From: Alviniconcha marisindica
Taxonomy: Eukaryota; Mollusca; Gastropoda; Provannidae
Assembly: GCA_018857735.1 (NCBI GenBank)
Contig: JABMCL010003054.1
Span: 560,001-624,000 of the forward strand
Reading direction: 5' to 3'
DNA: 64,000 nucleotides
Position 1 is the stretch's first letter; the number at the start of each line of letters is the position of its first letter. Shown here one piece after another: positions 1 through 10,105 of the stretch. The translations under genes and the position numbers were made by a program. The notes under the pieces are model-generated. The model worked only from the letters and a program-made list of their open reading frames with translations. It was not told the DNA's origin and did not search any database.

Positions 1-634
1 ACAAGACACAGTCATAGATCTCTAGAGATCTAGCGTTTCCGAACTTTCTCAGGTTTTGCACTGGATATTCCAGTTCACACACACAAAGTGAATAATGCTC
101 AATGATATACACTCAAACTATCACACATAAGCCTTGCAAAGCCTTCTGCTTCACGAACATCATTAGCACGATTGATTAATCTTACATACCATCGTGAAAA
201 CTTGCTTTCAAATCAGCAAACTCTTTCCTGTTTCACAGTTGTGTACAAACTTGCGCTTGCATGCCAACCCAGGGGAACTCACTCTAAATTTTTGTTGGTT
301 TTGTTACTCTCCCTTTAACTGACATTTGCTCTTGGAGTAGGCCCAGTTTTCACTACACAAAATTATCGTCTGCCATCATTTTCTGGCCACGGGCAAAAAC
401 TGAATAACCAACGGAAAACTGACAGTTGGCTGAGAGTTTTCAGAGACCTGTCTACATCACGCAGAGCTTGTAAGAATAGGAATAATAACTTACCTAATCA
501 TTGTGCGTCAATTTATACTGCGCCTCGCAGTTTGAGCGGTATCACGCATAGCGCTTTATAATTATTCAGTAACAGCATAAATTTACAAATAATAAAAAAT
601 ACACAAGTGCCACAGACGCATTGAGTCATGCATT

Positions 635-636
<2 letters not shown>
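1..636. other. Non-coding stretch, no gene seen
   Basis: I see no convincing exon, RNA gene or recognisable repeat here. The open frames that reach into it run through the adjoining CT tract and have no family resemblance. Confidence 0.5.

Positions 637-708
<72 letters not shown>
637..708. repeat. (CT)n microsatellite
   Basis: About 36 uninterrupted TC dinucleotides. It generates spurious RE/ER open frames on the minus strand. Confidence 0.95.
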
Positions 709-712
<4 letters not shown>

Positions 713-1265
713 GGGGCCGATATGGGCGGGGACACGATGACAAAGCAGGGGGACTGACACGATGACAGAGCAGGGCCGGGACTGACATTTTTGACGATGA
801 CAGAACTGACAGGGTCCGGGCCTGGGCACACGATGACAAAGCACAGGGACACGATGCCAGATCGAGCAGGGGAGCACGATAACAGAGCAGGGGAACGATG
901 ACAGAAAAGGGACAGGGATGACAACAAACTCCAAGCATTGGTTTACGACATCCTTCTTTCAGGAAGGTGCCGGAAAGCGATGCTCGGAGTGAGGGATGAC
1001 AAAGCAGGGAGACACGATGACAGAGCAGAGGGACACGCTGATGTCAGACGGCAAGGACGACCGGGATGGGAACACGATGACAAAACAAGGGGACACGCCG
1101 ATGAACAGAGCAGAGGGGAGACGATGATAACAGTGCAGGGGGATGATGGCAGAGAAAAGGGACACGGATGACAATGCGGGGAGACACCGATGACAAAGCA
1201 GGGAGGCATGATGACAAAGCAGGGGGGACACGATGACAAAGCAGGGGGACACGATGCCTGAGTAA
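709..1265. repeat. 22-bp minisatellite upstream of DCPS
   Basis: Degenerate tandem copies of a unit like GACACGATGACAAAGCAGGG, about 20-24 bp long, fill 709-925 and about 990-1,265. The interruption at about 926-1,000 is a different dispersed sequence found inverted near 37,130-37,210. The array ends about 200 bp before the DCPS start codon, so it lies in or next to the promoter. Confidence 0.85.
926..1000 (+). repeat. Dispersed repeat fragment (partner at 37,130-37,210)
   Basis: The segment with TTTACGACATCCTTC followed by AGGTGCCGGAAAGCG and CTCGGAGTG recurs as its reverse complement at about 37,130-37,210. Its class is unknown. Confidence 0.7.
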
Positions 1266-1456
1266 GGGGACAGCAATTCATACAAAAAATCTTGTTTTCG
1301 ATGGAATAAGAAGAATACACGTTTTGGTCCTCTGAGAAGTTTCAAAAACGTTTCCTTATTTCTGCGTTTGTTTCGTATGTTGTGTTGTTTTTGTTCTCAA
1401 ATATCAACTGTGATTCTTCTATGAAAAGTCTAATAAAGGGACATCACTACAATTAA

Positions 1457-1468
1457 CAAGATGGCGGC
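1457..1468 (+). promoter_or_regulatory. TISU / YY1-type initiator at the DCPS start codon
   Basis: CAAGATGGCGGC matches the TISU consensus SAASATGGCGGC at all 12 positions and overlaps the ATG at 1,461. TISU is known both as a YY1-binding core promoter element and as a translation initiator for very short 5' UTRs. If it works that way here, transcription starts only about 5-30 nt upstream, which would also select the first ATG (1,461) over the in-frame ATG at 1,473. Confidence 0.7.
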
Positions 1469-2044
1469 TACCATGGCGGTAGAAAGCGCAGCAAAAAAGC
1501 GAATGTGTTCTGATGTGGAAACAGATCGTTCATGTTCACCATCAGCCAACATTTTTAAAGACTTCAAGCTTGACAGAATTTTGCGAGATGATCCCAGAAA
1601 TAAGATGATAACTTTGGTTGGAAAGTTTGAAAATGATGAGAAAGAAAGTGATGCTGTTGTTCTGATGGAAAGACTCCCTTTTGACAAGACTTTGATCGCC
1701 GAGACCTTGTCATCAGAGGAAGGAAGAACAAAGGAAACACTAAAGAATGACATCTACAGCACACACACTGTCTTTACGCCTCGTACGACTGCTGGTAATT
1801 AACCTCGTTCAAAAGACATACTTGACGTAACTCGAATTTGCACCTTTGAATCTTGATTAGTTTGACAGTAATGACACTTCAGTTTGACGTACTGGCTAGC
1901 TATCTACTACTACAGTACTACTAGTACTAGGGGCAGTCCAGAAATTCAGCAAGTGATGCTGTAAAATAAATCCAAAACAAAATAACTTGTTTTTCCCGTG
2001 AATGCCCCAACGTAAAATTTCCAGGCTGAAAATTGCGCGCGCAT

Positions 2045-2112
<68 letters not shown>

Positions 2113-5100
2113 GCAAACACACAGCATATTTTCCAGTCCTGTAACAATAACAAATCTAATTTGAATATTGTGTGTTTTGATGAAAATCATTTCATGCTAA
2201 TGCAAAAAAGAAAACATGTTGAAGGATTTCAAACTTTGCACTTCTGTTGGTTGTCTTCAAGTTCAGGTGACGTCATGGCAGTGAAATGGTTATATAACTA
2301 CATGTTATACTCTTCATTTTTTTATAGAACTTGTACATGAAGCATGATGTACATTTTTTTTTTTTAATTCTTGTGTGGGACTGGGAGACGGACCCATGTT
2401 TTCCTTGAAAATGAAATGGAATGAAGAACTGAAGAAGTACTTGGCTTTAGTAGAAATTATTAATATTTATTATTAGTAGTAATTACTGATGTTTTCAGAC
2501 TGTAAAGCCACCTTGATCTGCCCTGCCACCAGCAAACACATAGCCAAGTACAGTGAACATGCTGCATTCATCGTGCGAGAAACACCACACCTGTACAGAA
2601 CCGTCACCCAACCATGCACTGAGACCAGCAAGTTTAGTGTACAGGTATTTAAAAATTGTGAATTATTATTTGAGGGCACAGATTATTAAACATGTGTTAA
2701 TGTTGATTTTCTGTCAGAGTGGAACCAGACAGAGCTGTTACAGTGTTAGAGAACTGGAACTGGTAACACTAACAAAGATAGTAAAATATTTAAACTACAG
2801 ATATTAGTTAGGATGGAAATACTGTGAGAAGAGGAAGGTTTTCAGTTTGGCTTTAAAAGATGACAGGGTTGAGCAGTGTCTAAGGTCTTGTGGGAGTGAA
2901 TTCCAAATGTGGGGTCCAAAGCAAGAGAAGGTGCGAAAGCCATGAGTCTTGCATTTGTATTGTTGGATTTCCAGCATGCGGGTGTCAGAAGAAGAGCGTA
3001 GTGTACGAGACGGAGTGTAGACATGCAGCAGTTCAAAGAGATAAGCAGGACCAGAACCATTTATAGCACTGAAACACATACAAGCGACTTTATACTTAAT
3101 ACATTCTGAAATGGGAAGCCAGTGCAGTTTTTCCAGGAGAGGTGTTGAGTGGTGGTGACGGGGTGCCAAGAGAACAAGTCTTGCAGCAACGTTCTGAATT
3201 TTCTGGAGAGGTTGGATGACAAAATTAGGTGTACCCATGAGGAGACAGTTGCAGTAGTCAAGCCATGAAAGGATATAGGAAGTAACAAGAGTTGGTTGCG
3301 TCTTCAGTGAGAAACCTGCAGATTGAACTAATGCGTTTAAGCTTGAAATAAGCAGCTTGGCAGATTTTTATGACGTGCTTCTTCGTGGACAGTTTTGAGT
3401 CAAGAATGAATCCAAGCCAAGGTTCCTGGCAGAATCAGAGAAGGGGATGTTGTGAGAGCCAAGAGTAATCAAGTCTGGGAGGGGAATGGTAGAAGGTTTC
3501 AAGGAAGACGAAAAGGAAAAGAGAAGGGCTTCTGTTTTGTCGTCTTTCAGTTTGAGCTGATTTTCCATCATCCATGTTTTTATGTCGTCTGCATGCATTG
3601 AGTTCTTTGGTGAGGTTGGTCACTTCACTGAGAGGAGCAGATTTTTGGAGCTGTGTGTCATCTGCGAAAAGCTGATGGTTTACAGAGTGGTTAGCTATGA
3701 TAGCTGAGAGAGGCGTAGTGTACAGGACGAAGAGAATGGGCCCCAGTACTGAGCCCTGAGGCACACTGTACATGAGCTGTGATGGTGACAAAGACGAGTT
3801 ATTGACTGAATAAAAGAAGAAGAATGCAATCCTGTGCAATATGCTGATGTCATAATTATTATTATCATATATATGGAAGTTAGTTCCAGCTCACAGGACA
3901 GGCATATGAAAAGGATCTTTGACCAAACGTTTTTGTTTTGATTTTGATGGAGAGCACAGAAAGAATGTCTGGTGGTCATTGTAGATTTGGATTGTAATGG
4001 TTTACACTTACACTTACAGTAGGTAGGTATGTAACTTGTAAGTGTCTGGGGGTCATTGTAGATATCAGTTGTACTGGTTTACAGTAGGTAGGTATGTAAC
4101 TTGTAACTAGTGTAACTGTAAGTGAGGGCCATTGCAAATTTGGATTATACTGGTTTACAGCAGGTAGGTATGTAACTTGTAAGTGAGGGTCATTATAGAT
4201 TAGGATTATACTGGTTTACAGTAGCTAGGTACTAAGGTAGGTATGTAACTTGTCAGTGAGGGTCATTGTAGATATGGATTGTACTGGTTTACAGTAGGTA
4301 GGTATGTAACTTGTAAGTGAGGGTCATTATAGATTAGGATTATACTGGTTTACAGTAGGTAGTTATGTAACTTGTAAGTGTCTGAAGGTCATTGTAGATT
4401 TGAATTATGCTGGCTTACAGTTAACAGTAAGTATTGTGTGTCTATGGGTCATTGTAGATTTGGATTATGTGGTTTACAGTAGGTACTGAAAGTGTCTAGG
4501 GGTATGTTGCTGATTTGTGTTAGAAGCACAGGCTGAATATATATATATATATATACATGTGTGAACAGCTGTTTGTTTTTATTAGAAGCACATGCCGAAG
4601 CACAGCCTGAATATGTAAACAGCTTCTGTTTAATTCTGTTAGATGCTCAGCCTGAGTTATTATATATATATATATATATATATATGTATTACAGTAAACA
4701 GTTTCTGTTTAAACTCCTGTTAGAAGCACAGGGTGAATATATTTGAAAGCTTCAGACGCTCGAATGTTTCAGTGGGTGCACAACATTCTGGAGAAGAAGC
4801 AAGAGGCGGATCGCATCGTTTTTGAAGACCCAGACCAAGAGACAGGGTTCATCCTGCTGCCAGACATGAAGTGGAACTGCACAGACCTGGATTCCCTGTA
4901 TCTGGTGGCCATCATTCACAAACATGGCATCCAGTCCTTGCGCAGTCTGAGTTCTCACCATCTGCCTCTCCTGAGGAACATCTTGGGGAAGGGGAAGGTA
5001 TTGTCATTCATTGGTGATGTTTGTTGATCTGATATTGTGATAATAATAATAATAATACGAATGTACATTTATCATGCGCTCATCAACGCCCTGAGCGCTC

Positions 5101-6431
5101 AAAGGATATGATATGGTGATCAGATTTACTTAGGCTAAGTGAAAGCCTTTTTCTGGTCTTTGACTTTGCCAGAGTTGCCCTAAGCGTGGGTGTGCAAAAT
5201 TCATTGAAGAAATTTTCATGCCGTGCAAAATGGGGTCCAGCCTGCTCTTGTCCTTGCTTCAGTTGTTTGTTTGTTTGTTTTTGTTTTTTAACTGTTTCCA
5301 AGTGTAAAAATCTGAATCAAGAATGACTGCTAGCATTCCAAAATAAGGTCCAAACACATAAAATTGTTGTCAAAGTCATAATAAATAAGCATTCTTTTGA
5401 ATCTTTTATGTGTCTGGATCTTGTTTGCAATTGTTAGTTGTTACTGTAAAACTGCTGGGCTCTGCACCTTCTTATGGAAGATAGGGCACGATGCAAATCT
5501 TCTTAATGATTAATATTTGAAATGAGTGGCTGATTTTTCACAAGCTGACGATTTTTGGTAGGGTTCCAAATATTAAATCTGAACCCCCTTCCACCCCACC
5601 CCAAGAGTTGGGCAATGCATGTTGGCAGGATTAGGATGTGGGTAAGCGAAGATAGGCTTAGTGAAGGTGGTGTTTCTATGGTGTGGTTGTTTCCCATTTG
5701 TTATTTTGTTGGGCTGATGTGAATTTTGTGATTCAATTTTTTTTTTTTTTTTTTTAAATAAATATCTTTCAAAAGCAGACTTCAACAAGGAATATAATTA
5801 TGTACATGCATATAGAATAGTTGTTGTTTTTCTTCATTTTTTCCACTATCCCAATGCCAACAGACAATCCAAACAATATTACAGTAATAGTCTAATACTG
5901 GTGGATAAATTTCTCTGCAAAGGACATTCAGCGTTAAACCTTCCCATTGTTTTACCTTATAATATTAACTTATATTGGTCCATAGTGTCTTTGTAGGCTT
6001 TTCTCACTTCAGCAACAATTCAGCATCACATCTATAATAGCTTTTAATACTGAATTTCACACTTTCTGACTGTCACTGTCAGTTTGTGTCAACTGTGATT
6101 TTTGATCAGCTTCATTTTCTTTTCCCTTACCCTTTGTTTTTTTCTTCTCCAACTTCAGGCTGCCATACAGGAACGGTTCAGGGTTCCTTCATCAAAGCTT
6201 CGCATCTACCTCCATTACCAGCCGTCATACAGCCACCTGCATGTTCACTTCACACACATCAACTTTGATGCTCCAGGATCTGACTGTCTGCGGGCGCACA
6301 CCTTGGAGGACGTGATAGACAATCTGGAGCTGGATGGGGACTTCTACTCGAAGAAGACGTTGCTGTATGTTGTGAGAGAGAATGACGAATTGTACAAAGC
6401 TTACCGGGCTGCAGGGTGCTTTGATGAGTAA
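1461..6431 (+). CDS. DCPS: Scavenger mRNA-decapping enzyme DcpS (HIT family), 4 exons
   Basis: Exons 1461-1794, 2499-2644, 4773-4997 and 6159-6431 (stop included) join in phase (1, 0, 0) with GT-AG introns to give 325 aa; human DCPS has 337. DcpS hydrolyses the m7GpppN cap left after 3'-5' mRNA decay, releasing m7GMP, in cytosol and nucleus. The N-terminal swapped-dimer domain carries NDIYST. Residues 161-171 read [11 protein letters not shown], with Trp161 and Glu171 matching the human cap-stacking Trp175 and Glu185. PDMKW (Asp191, Lys193) matches human Asp205/Lys207. The HIT motif HLHVHF is at 261-266, with the middle His263 as the expected nucleophile. The Trp161 codon fixes the exon 3 acceptor at 4,772: an upstream AG would add unaligned residues. 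All key residues are present, so the gene should be functional. Intron 2 carries a dead LINE and two minisatellites. Confidence 0.95.
2047..2110. repeat. (CA)n microsatellite in DCPS intron 1
   Basis: About 32 CA dinucleotides. The long TH or CV open frames across it are artefacts. Confidence 0.95.
2804..3839 (-). mobile_element. Degraded CR1-like non-LTR retrotransposon (RT C-terminal part)
   Basis: Read on the minus strand, frame-shifted pieces give a reverse-transcriptase core: [16 protein letters not shown] then LFADDTQ (catalytic F-ADD box) at about 3,650-3,780, then [19 protein letters not shown] at about 3,520-3,590. The conserved C-terminal region with [18 protein letters not shown] and LKTFLFSQ is at 2,804-3,238. 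There are at least three frame breaks and no endonuclease domain, so this is a 5'-truncated dead copy. It sits antisense in DCPS intron 2. The same family occurs at 20,345-21,570, and a C-terminal scrap is at 43,030-43,380. Confidence 0.85.
3970..4510. repeat. Minisatellite, about 60-bp unit, in DCPS intron 2
   Basis: Roughly 8-9 degenerate copies of a unit containing GGTTTACAGTAGGTAGGTAT, AACTTGTAAGTG and GGTCATTGTAGATTTGGATT. Each unit includes a TTTACAG that resembles a 3' splice site. Confidence 0.85.
4510..4745. repeat. TTAGAAGCACAGSCTGAATAT repeats with TA tracts before DCPS exon 3
   Basis: Four copies of a GTTAGAAGCACAG-CTGAATA motif alternate with (TA)n runs (about 4,537-4,555 and 4,662-4,685). 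The array stops about 27 bp before DCPS exon 3. Confidence 0.75.
5037..5330. other. Intron 3 sequence with a dispersed GCGCT-type repeat scrap
   Basis: An (AAT)n run is followed by sequence resembling the tail of the SINE-A family (GCGCTCAAAGG). The rest of DCPS intron 3 (to 6,158) shows only homopolymer tracts and nothing gene-like. Confidence 0.4.
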
Positions 6432-6469
6432 TTCTGTTGCCGTATCTTGTTGAGCACGTGAGTTGGGGG

Positions 6470-6720
6470 GAGTGGGGGTAGCTCAGTGGTAAAGCAAGGG
6501 ACTAGTGATCAAAAAGTCTCGGGTTCGAGTCCTAGCAGCAGCAGCAGCAACAGGAGAATTATTTTCTCTGGGGTCAACTTTTTGTGTCGACTTATTTTGA
6601 TTTCCATTCCACCCCTGTTACTGCACTAGCATGTAAAAGACCCCGGTCATTCTGCCAAAAGTGCGGGTGGCAGGTTACAGCTAAACACACGTGCACACTA
6701 CAGATGTGGCTTTGAATGAA
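6470..6720 (+). mobile_element. tRNA-derived SINE (family A)
   Basis: The tRNA-like head has box A TAGCTCAGTGGTAAAGC and box B GGGTTCGAGTCC. The body then reads TGTAAAAGACCCCGGTCATT, CTGCCAAAAGTGCGGGTGGC and GGTTACAGCTAAACAC. The same head and body occur on the minus strand at 62,205-62,695 and 50,785-51,240. It begins about 40 bp after the DCPS stop codon, so it is probably inside the DCPS 3' UTR. Confidence 0.8.
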
Positions 6721-6784
6721 GTGACACTGTAAACTGGTGAACTCCCAGCTTCAGCAGACTACATATTCCATGTTTCTTAACCCT

Positions 6785-6965
6785 CACTGTCATAGTTCAG
6801 GAGCTGTGTGAGAGTCGAGGTGGCCGTCCTGGGCTGTCCGTCCTAACGAGCCTTCTGGTTTCCGTGGACGTAAAGAATTATTGCACCGTGCTTCGGCATT
6901 GGTCACAACTTGTCCCTAATATGTCACCTGACATCTGAGGACATTAAGCATCACTTCACCACCAC
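6785..6965 (+). repeat. Dispersed repeat family C
   Basis: A segment from CAGGAGCTGTGTGAGAGTCG to CTGAGGACATTAAGCA recurs nearly unchanged at 43,505-43,685 (+) and 35,615-35,795 (-), with decayed pieces at 33,725-33,815 and about 24,605-24,650. It has no coding potential; a SINE body or LINE 3' end is likely. Confidence 0.8.
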
Positions 6966-7555
6966 CCTCACTGTTGACTGATGACCCCTCGGCTAGATGC
7001 TGTGGGTGTGACGAGCATGCTGCTAACATAAAGTGTAAACAATGAAAATATATCAACATTCTTAGTGCAATGTGTGTGCCTATCCCTGCATTTGAATTAC
7101 TTCCCCTGGCCTGCTTGGTTGACTTTTTATGGTTGCATGTATCCATGTGTGTCTACTTGTTTGTGTCCGTCTTTCAGCATGCGTATGACTGTGTTTGTGT
7201 GTAGCTAGTATTATCATAAAGCGCTCTGCGTTTTTGCACTTGTGGAAGATGGGGTGTTGAATCTAATTCTGGGCAATCCACTGTTGCAGAGAATTTCATC
7301 CCGTTGGGGTATCTGGATAATCAAGTTACATACCAGTATGTCGTATGTCCAAATCATACATCATCTATGTCCCTGCAAGATCTTGTATCTGACAGGCTTA
7401 TACGGGTTATTTATGGTTCTGCTGTAACTTGTAAGCGATATGAGGCCTTGTATGGATTCAAAAGTGTGTCCAACTTGCACAGAATGAGGTTTCCCTGCTG
7501 GCATTCCAGCTGACTACTTCTTCGTCCATTAACTTCTGCATTTTGCATTTGCCTG

Positions 7556-7561
7556 AATAAA
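7556..7561 (+). terminator. Candidate DCPS poly(A) signal
   Basis: This is an AATAAA about 1.1 kb after the DCPS stop codon and before the TTAA element. It was chosen on position alone, so the evidence is weak. Confidence 0.3.
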
Positions 7562-7734
7562 TTTTGAGGACATAAGTGAGGGCGGGACTACCAGCCTTCT
7601 TCGTCCCATCTCTCGCGTGTGATGCTTGTTGATAATGTTGACAACATACATTGCTGTGCGTGCTCAGTGCAGTAGATTTGCCACAGGACAGTTCATTTAC
7701 ATTTCACATCTGCTGAGGCGAGGAGCAGGGTTAA

Positions 7735-8990
7735 CCTTCGCCGTACGCAATGGGTGAAAATTCACCCATGAATTCATTCAAAAATGTGTAACTCAGTAAA
7801 TATTTGAGTTAATGAAAAGGAAATTTCATGACTTTGTCAGCTACTTTTCCCCCCTTGTGCTTGCAAAAGATTATGTATGTTTGTGGGGGGGGAGAATAAT
7901 ACTTTTTTAAACTTACATATTTAATGCGCCATACGTCCTGGGTGAAAATTCACCCATGTTTTCAAAGAAGAACCCTGTAGGCCGTAAGTAGTGGCTGAAT
8001 TTTCACCCATACCAGTGGTAGCTGAACTTGAGAACCAACATGTTGGCAGATGGCAGCCAGGGCCATAAACAGTTGTGCGAAACCGGACCCAGAAAACTGC
8101 TAAATTTTGTCCAGAACCTCGGGCAGCCAGCAACTCTTTTCGACAGTTGATAATACACAGACATACAAACACACTCTCTCTTTCTTTGTGTGTATCTCTC
8201 TCTCTGTGTGCCATTCTCTCCTATTCTGTGGATGATCCATGATGATTTGTACACAGTGCAACACTAAACATCTGTACAACGTGCTGGTTGTCCTTTACAA
8301 ATTCAGAAGCGCAAAGTAATGTCTTTGCGTGGCATTATTGCAGAGCTGTTTGCTGATCTGGAACTAATGTGTTGTATGCAAACCCAGTTACCATTAAGCA
8401 ACTTAATTTTGAATAAGTGCTCTTTGTTGCCATTTTGTTCTTAAAAAATCTAGTAATTTTCATTTTTGCCAAGCAGATGCACAACATGTATTCTCTAGTC
8501 TCAGGTATTTTATAGTTATGCTACATTGTGGCTTGGTCAGCATAACAAATTGGCTCAGACGGAGAGAGAGGATGAGAACAAATCGACTTGCTGAATGATT
8601 TACATAACCCACCAACCAGTTGAAGGAAAGTTTATTCAGCCCAACAAACTGAGCGAGGTACTGCATTACACGGCTGTGTCACAACCTGGATGAAAGAGGA
8701 AACCCCTACCATGGGTGAATTTTCACCCACGACATATGCCAAAGAAGTCTGCTACATGAAACTCATGGGTGAATCTTCACCCACAATGTACACAGTGAAC
8801 TCTTACTATGATGAAGTCATGGGTGAATTTTCACCTACAATGTACACCATGAAAGTGTTACATTTAAGTCAAGTGTAATTTTTACCGACTGTGTACATGG
8901 TGCATGTGATCCTCTTATAAAGCAAGGGTGAATTTTCACCCACAATGTTCAGGAAGCTTTACATGTTTATAGTGACATATACGGCGAAGG
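7735..8990. mobile_element. piggyBac-like non-autonomous element with TTAA target site
   Basis: The element is flanked by TTAA on both sides (7,731-7,734 and 8,991-8,994). Its ends are inverted: CCTTCGCCGTA on the left and TACGGCGAAGG on the right, an 11-bp perfect TIR. TTAA duplication with CC-starting ends is the hallmark of the piggyBac superfamily. No transposase can be read, so it is non-autonomous or a decayed copy. The interior carries at least seven copies of a short hairpin (GGGTGAA-NN-TTCACCC), in a regular array on the right side. Confidence 0.8.
8710..8945. repeat. 54-bp subterminal array of GGGTGAATTTTCACCC hairpins
   Basis: Copies start at about 8,710, 8,764 and 8,818, with a decayed one near 8,872 and another near 8,926, so the spacing is 54 bp throughout. 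Each has 7-9-bp inverted arms around a 2-bp spacer. The 54-bp period also leaves an open frame (8,690-8,878) that I do not regard as a gene. Confidence 0.85.
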
Positions 8991-8994
8991 TTAA

Positions 8995-10105
8995 AAACCT
9001 TTTCTTCAGCCCCATTACCCTGACATACAACAATGCGTGTGAGTGCGTTGGATTTTTTAAATGCGTACATTTAAGAATGTGCAAGCCCTTTGGGCCTGTG
9101 CAGGTTAGGCACTCGTAAGTATCCATTATTGTCATTATCAGTGGTTTGAAATCCTTGTTTTGACTTTTGTTGTTACTTTTGCTTCATATTTTATGTAAAT
9201 TTGATTAGTCAGGCTCTGCAGTACCCGGTGTTTAATATGCATCACGTGAGTGATAGAGCGCAAAGGAGCAAGTTGGTGTTTTACGTCCAGTCAACCAGTA
9301 AGGAGCACATGAAAAATATAGTCTTTTTTTAATTATCCGTCCATCTTTTATCTTATTTGTAACTTTGCAGCAAACAAGTTGCACACAAAACTACAAAGGA
9401 AAGGCAAAAACTTGGAGTGTTTTCCAGTACACTTCCTCCAAATCTTGCTGCAGTTGGTTATGCCACTGAAGGGAAGCTTCTGATCTCCATGCATCAATCT
9501 ACTGAAATCAGCCTTGCAAGTCTCACACTGTCGGTGCCCACCATGACATTTTTGAACGGTTTCATCACTAAGACTGTGAAAGCAACAGTGTCAAATCATG
9601 GATGTAACCGTGGACAAATCATGGCATCAAAGCATGCACGTAAACATCGGGAGCATCTGCCCCTGGTAAAAGAAAAAATATCTGTTCAGTTTTGGTTTTA
9701 TTTGTGCTGGTGTAAGCAGTGAGTGGCTATGAGATAAACGTGGCCACATATTAGAGTTGTCTGTGGAGTTGCAAAACTTGCTGAATTTGAGCACCAATGA
9801 TAAACTGCCAATTAGCTGCCAGAAACCTATGGCATAATCAGTCATAAAGGGCAGTGGTTGGAAGAAGCATGTTGTACAACAGTGGTTGGAGTCTGGAGGA
9901 AGTTTGCATGCACACTTCCATCACAGATCATGTGCGAAAATCAAGACTGAAAAAGTAGTGGCACAGCACTACTCAAGATTGGTGGATTCTGGTTGTGAAT
10001 TTTTAATTATTATTTTTGGCATTTTCTACCTCCCCCCGGACAGCACAGCTGCATTCGTGCATATTTACATCCAACACAGTAACACACTGCTGCAGACATG
10101 CCAAA
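8995..10105. other. Non-coding, no gene seen
   Basis: A scrap of the dispersed GGTGTTTTACGTCCAGTCAACC motif is at about 9,270-9,300. The open frame at 9,417-9,722 has no family resemblance. Nothing else is recognisable. Confidence 0.4.

Noticed and set aside
9417..9722. 101-codon ORF
   Set aside because: No recognisable domain, no splice partners and no compositional support. Chance cannot be excluded.
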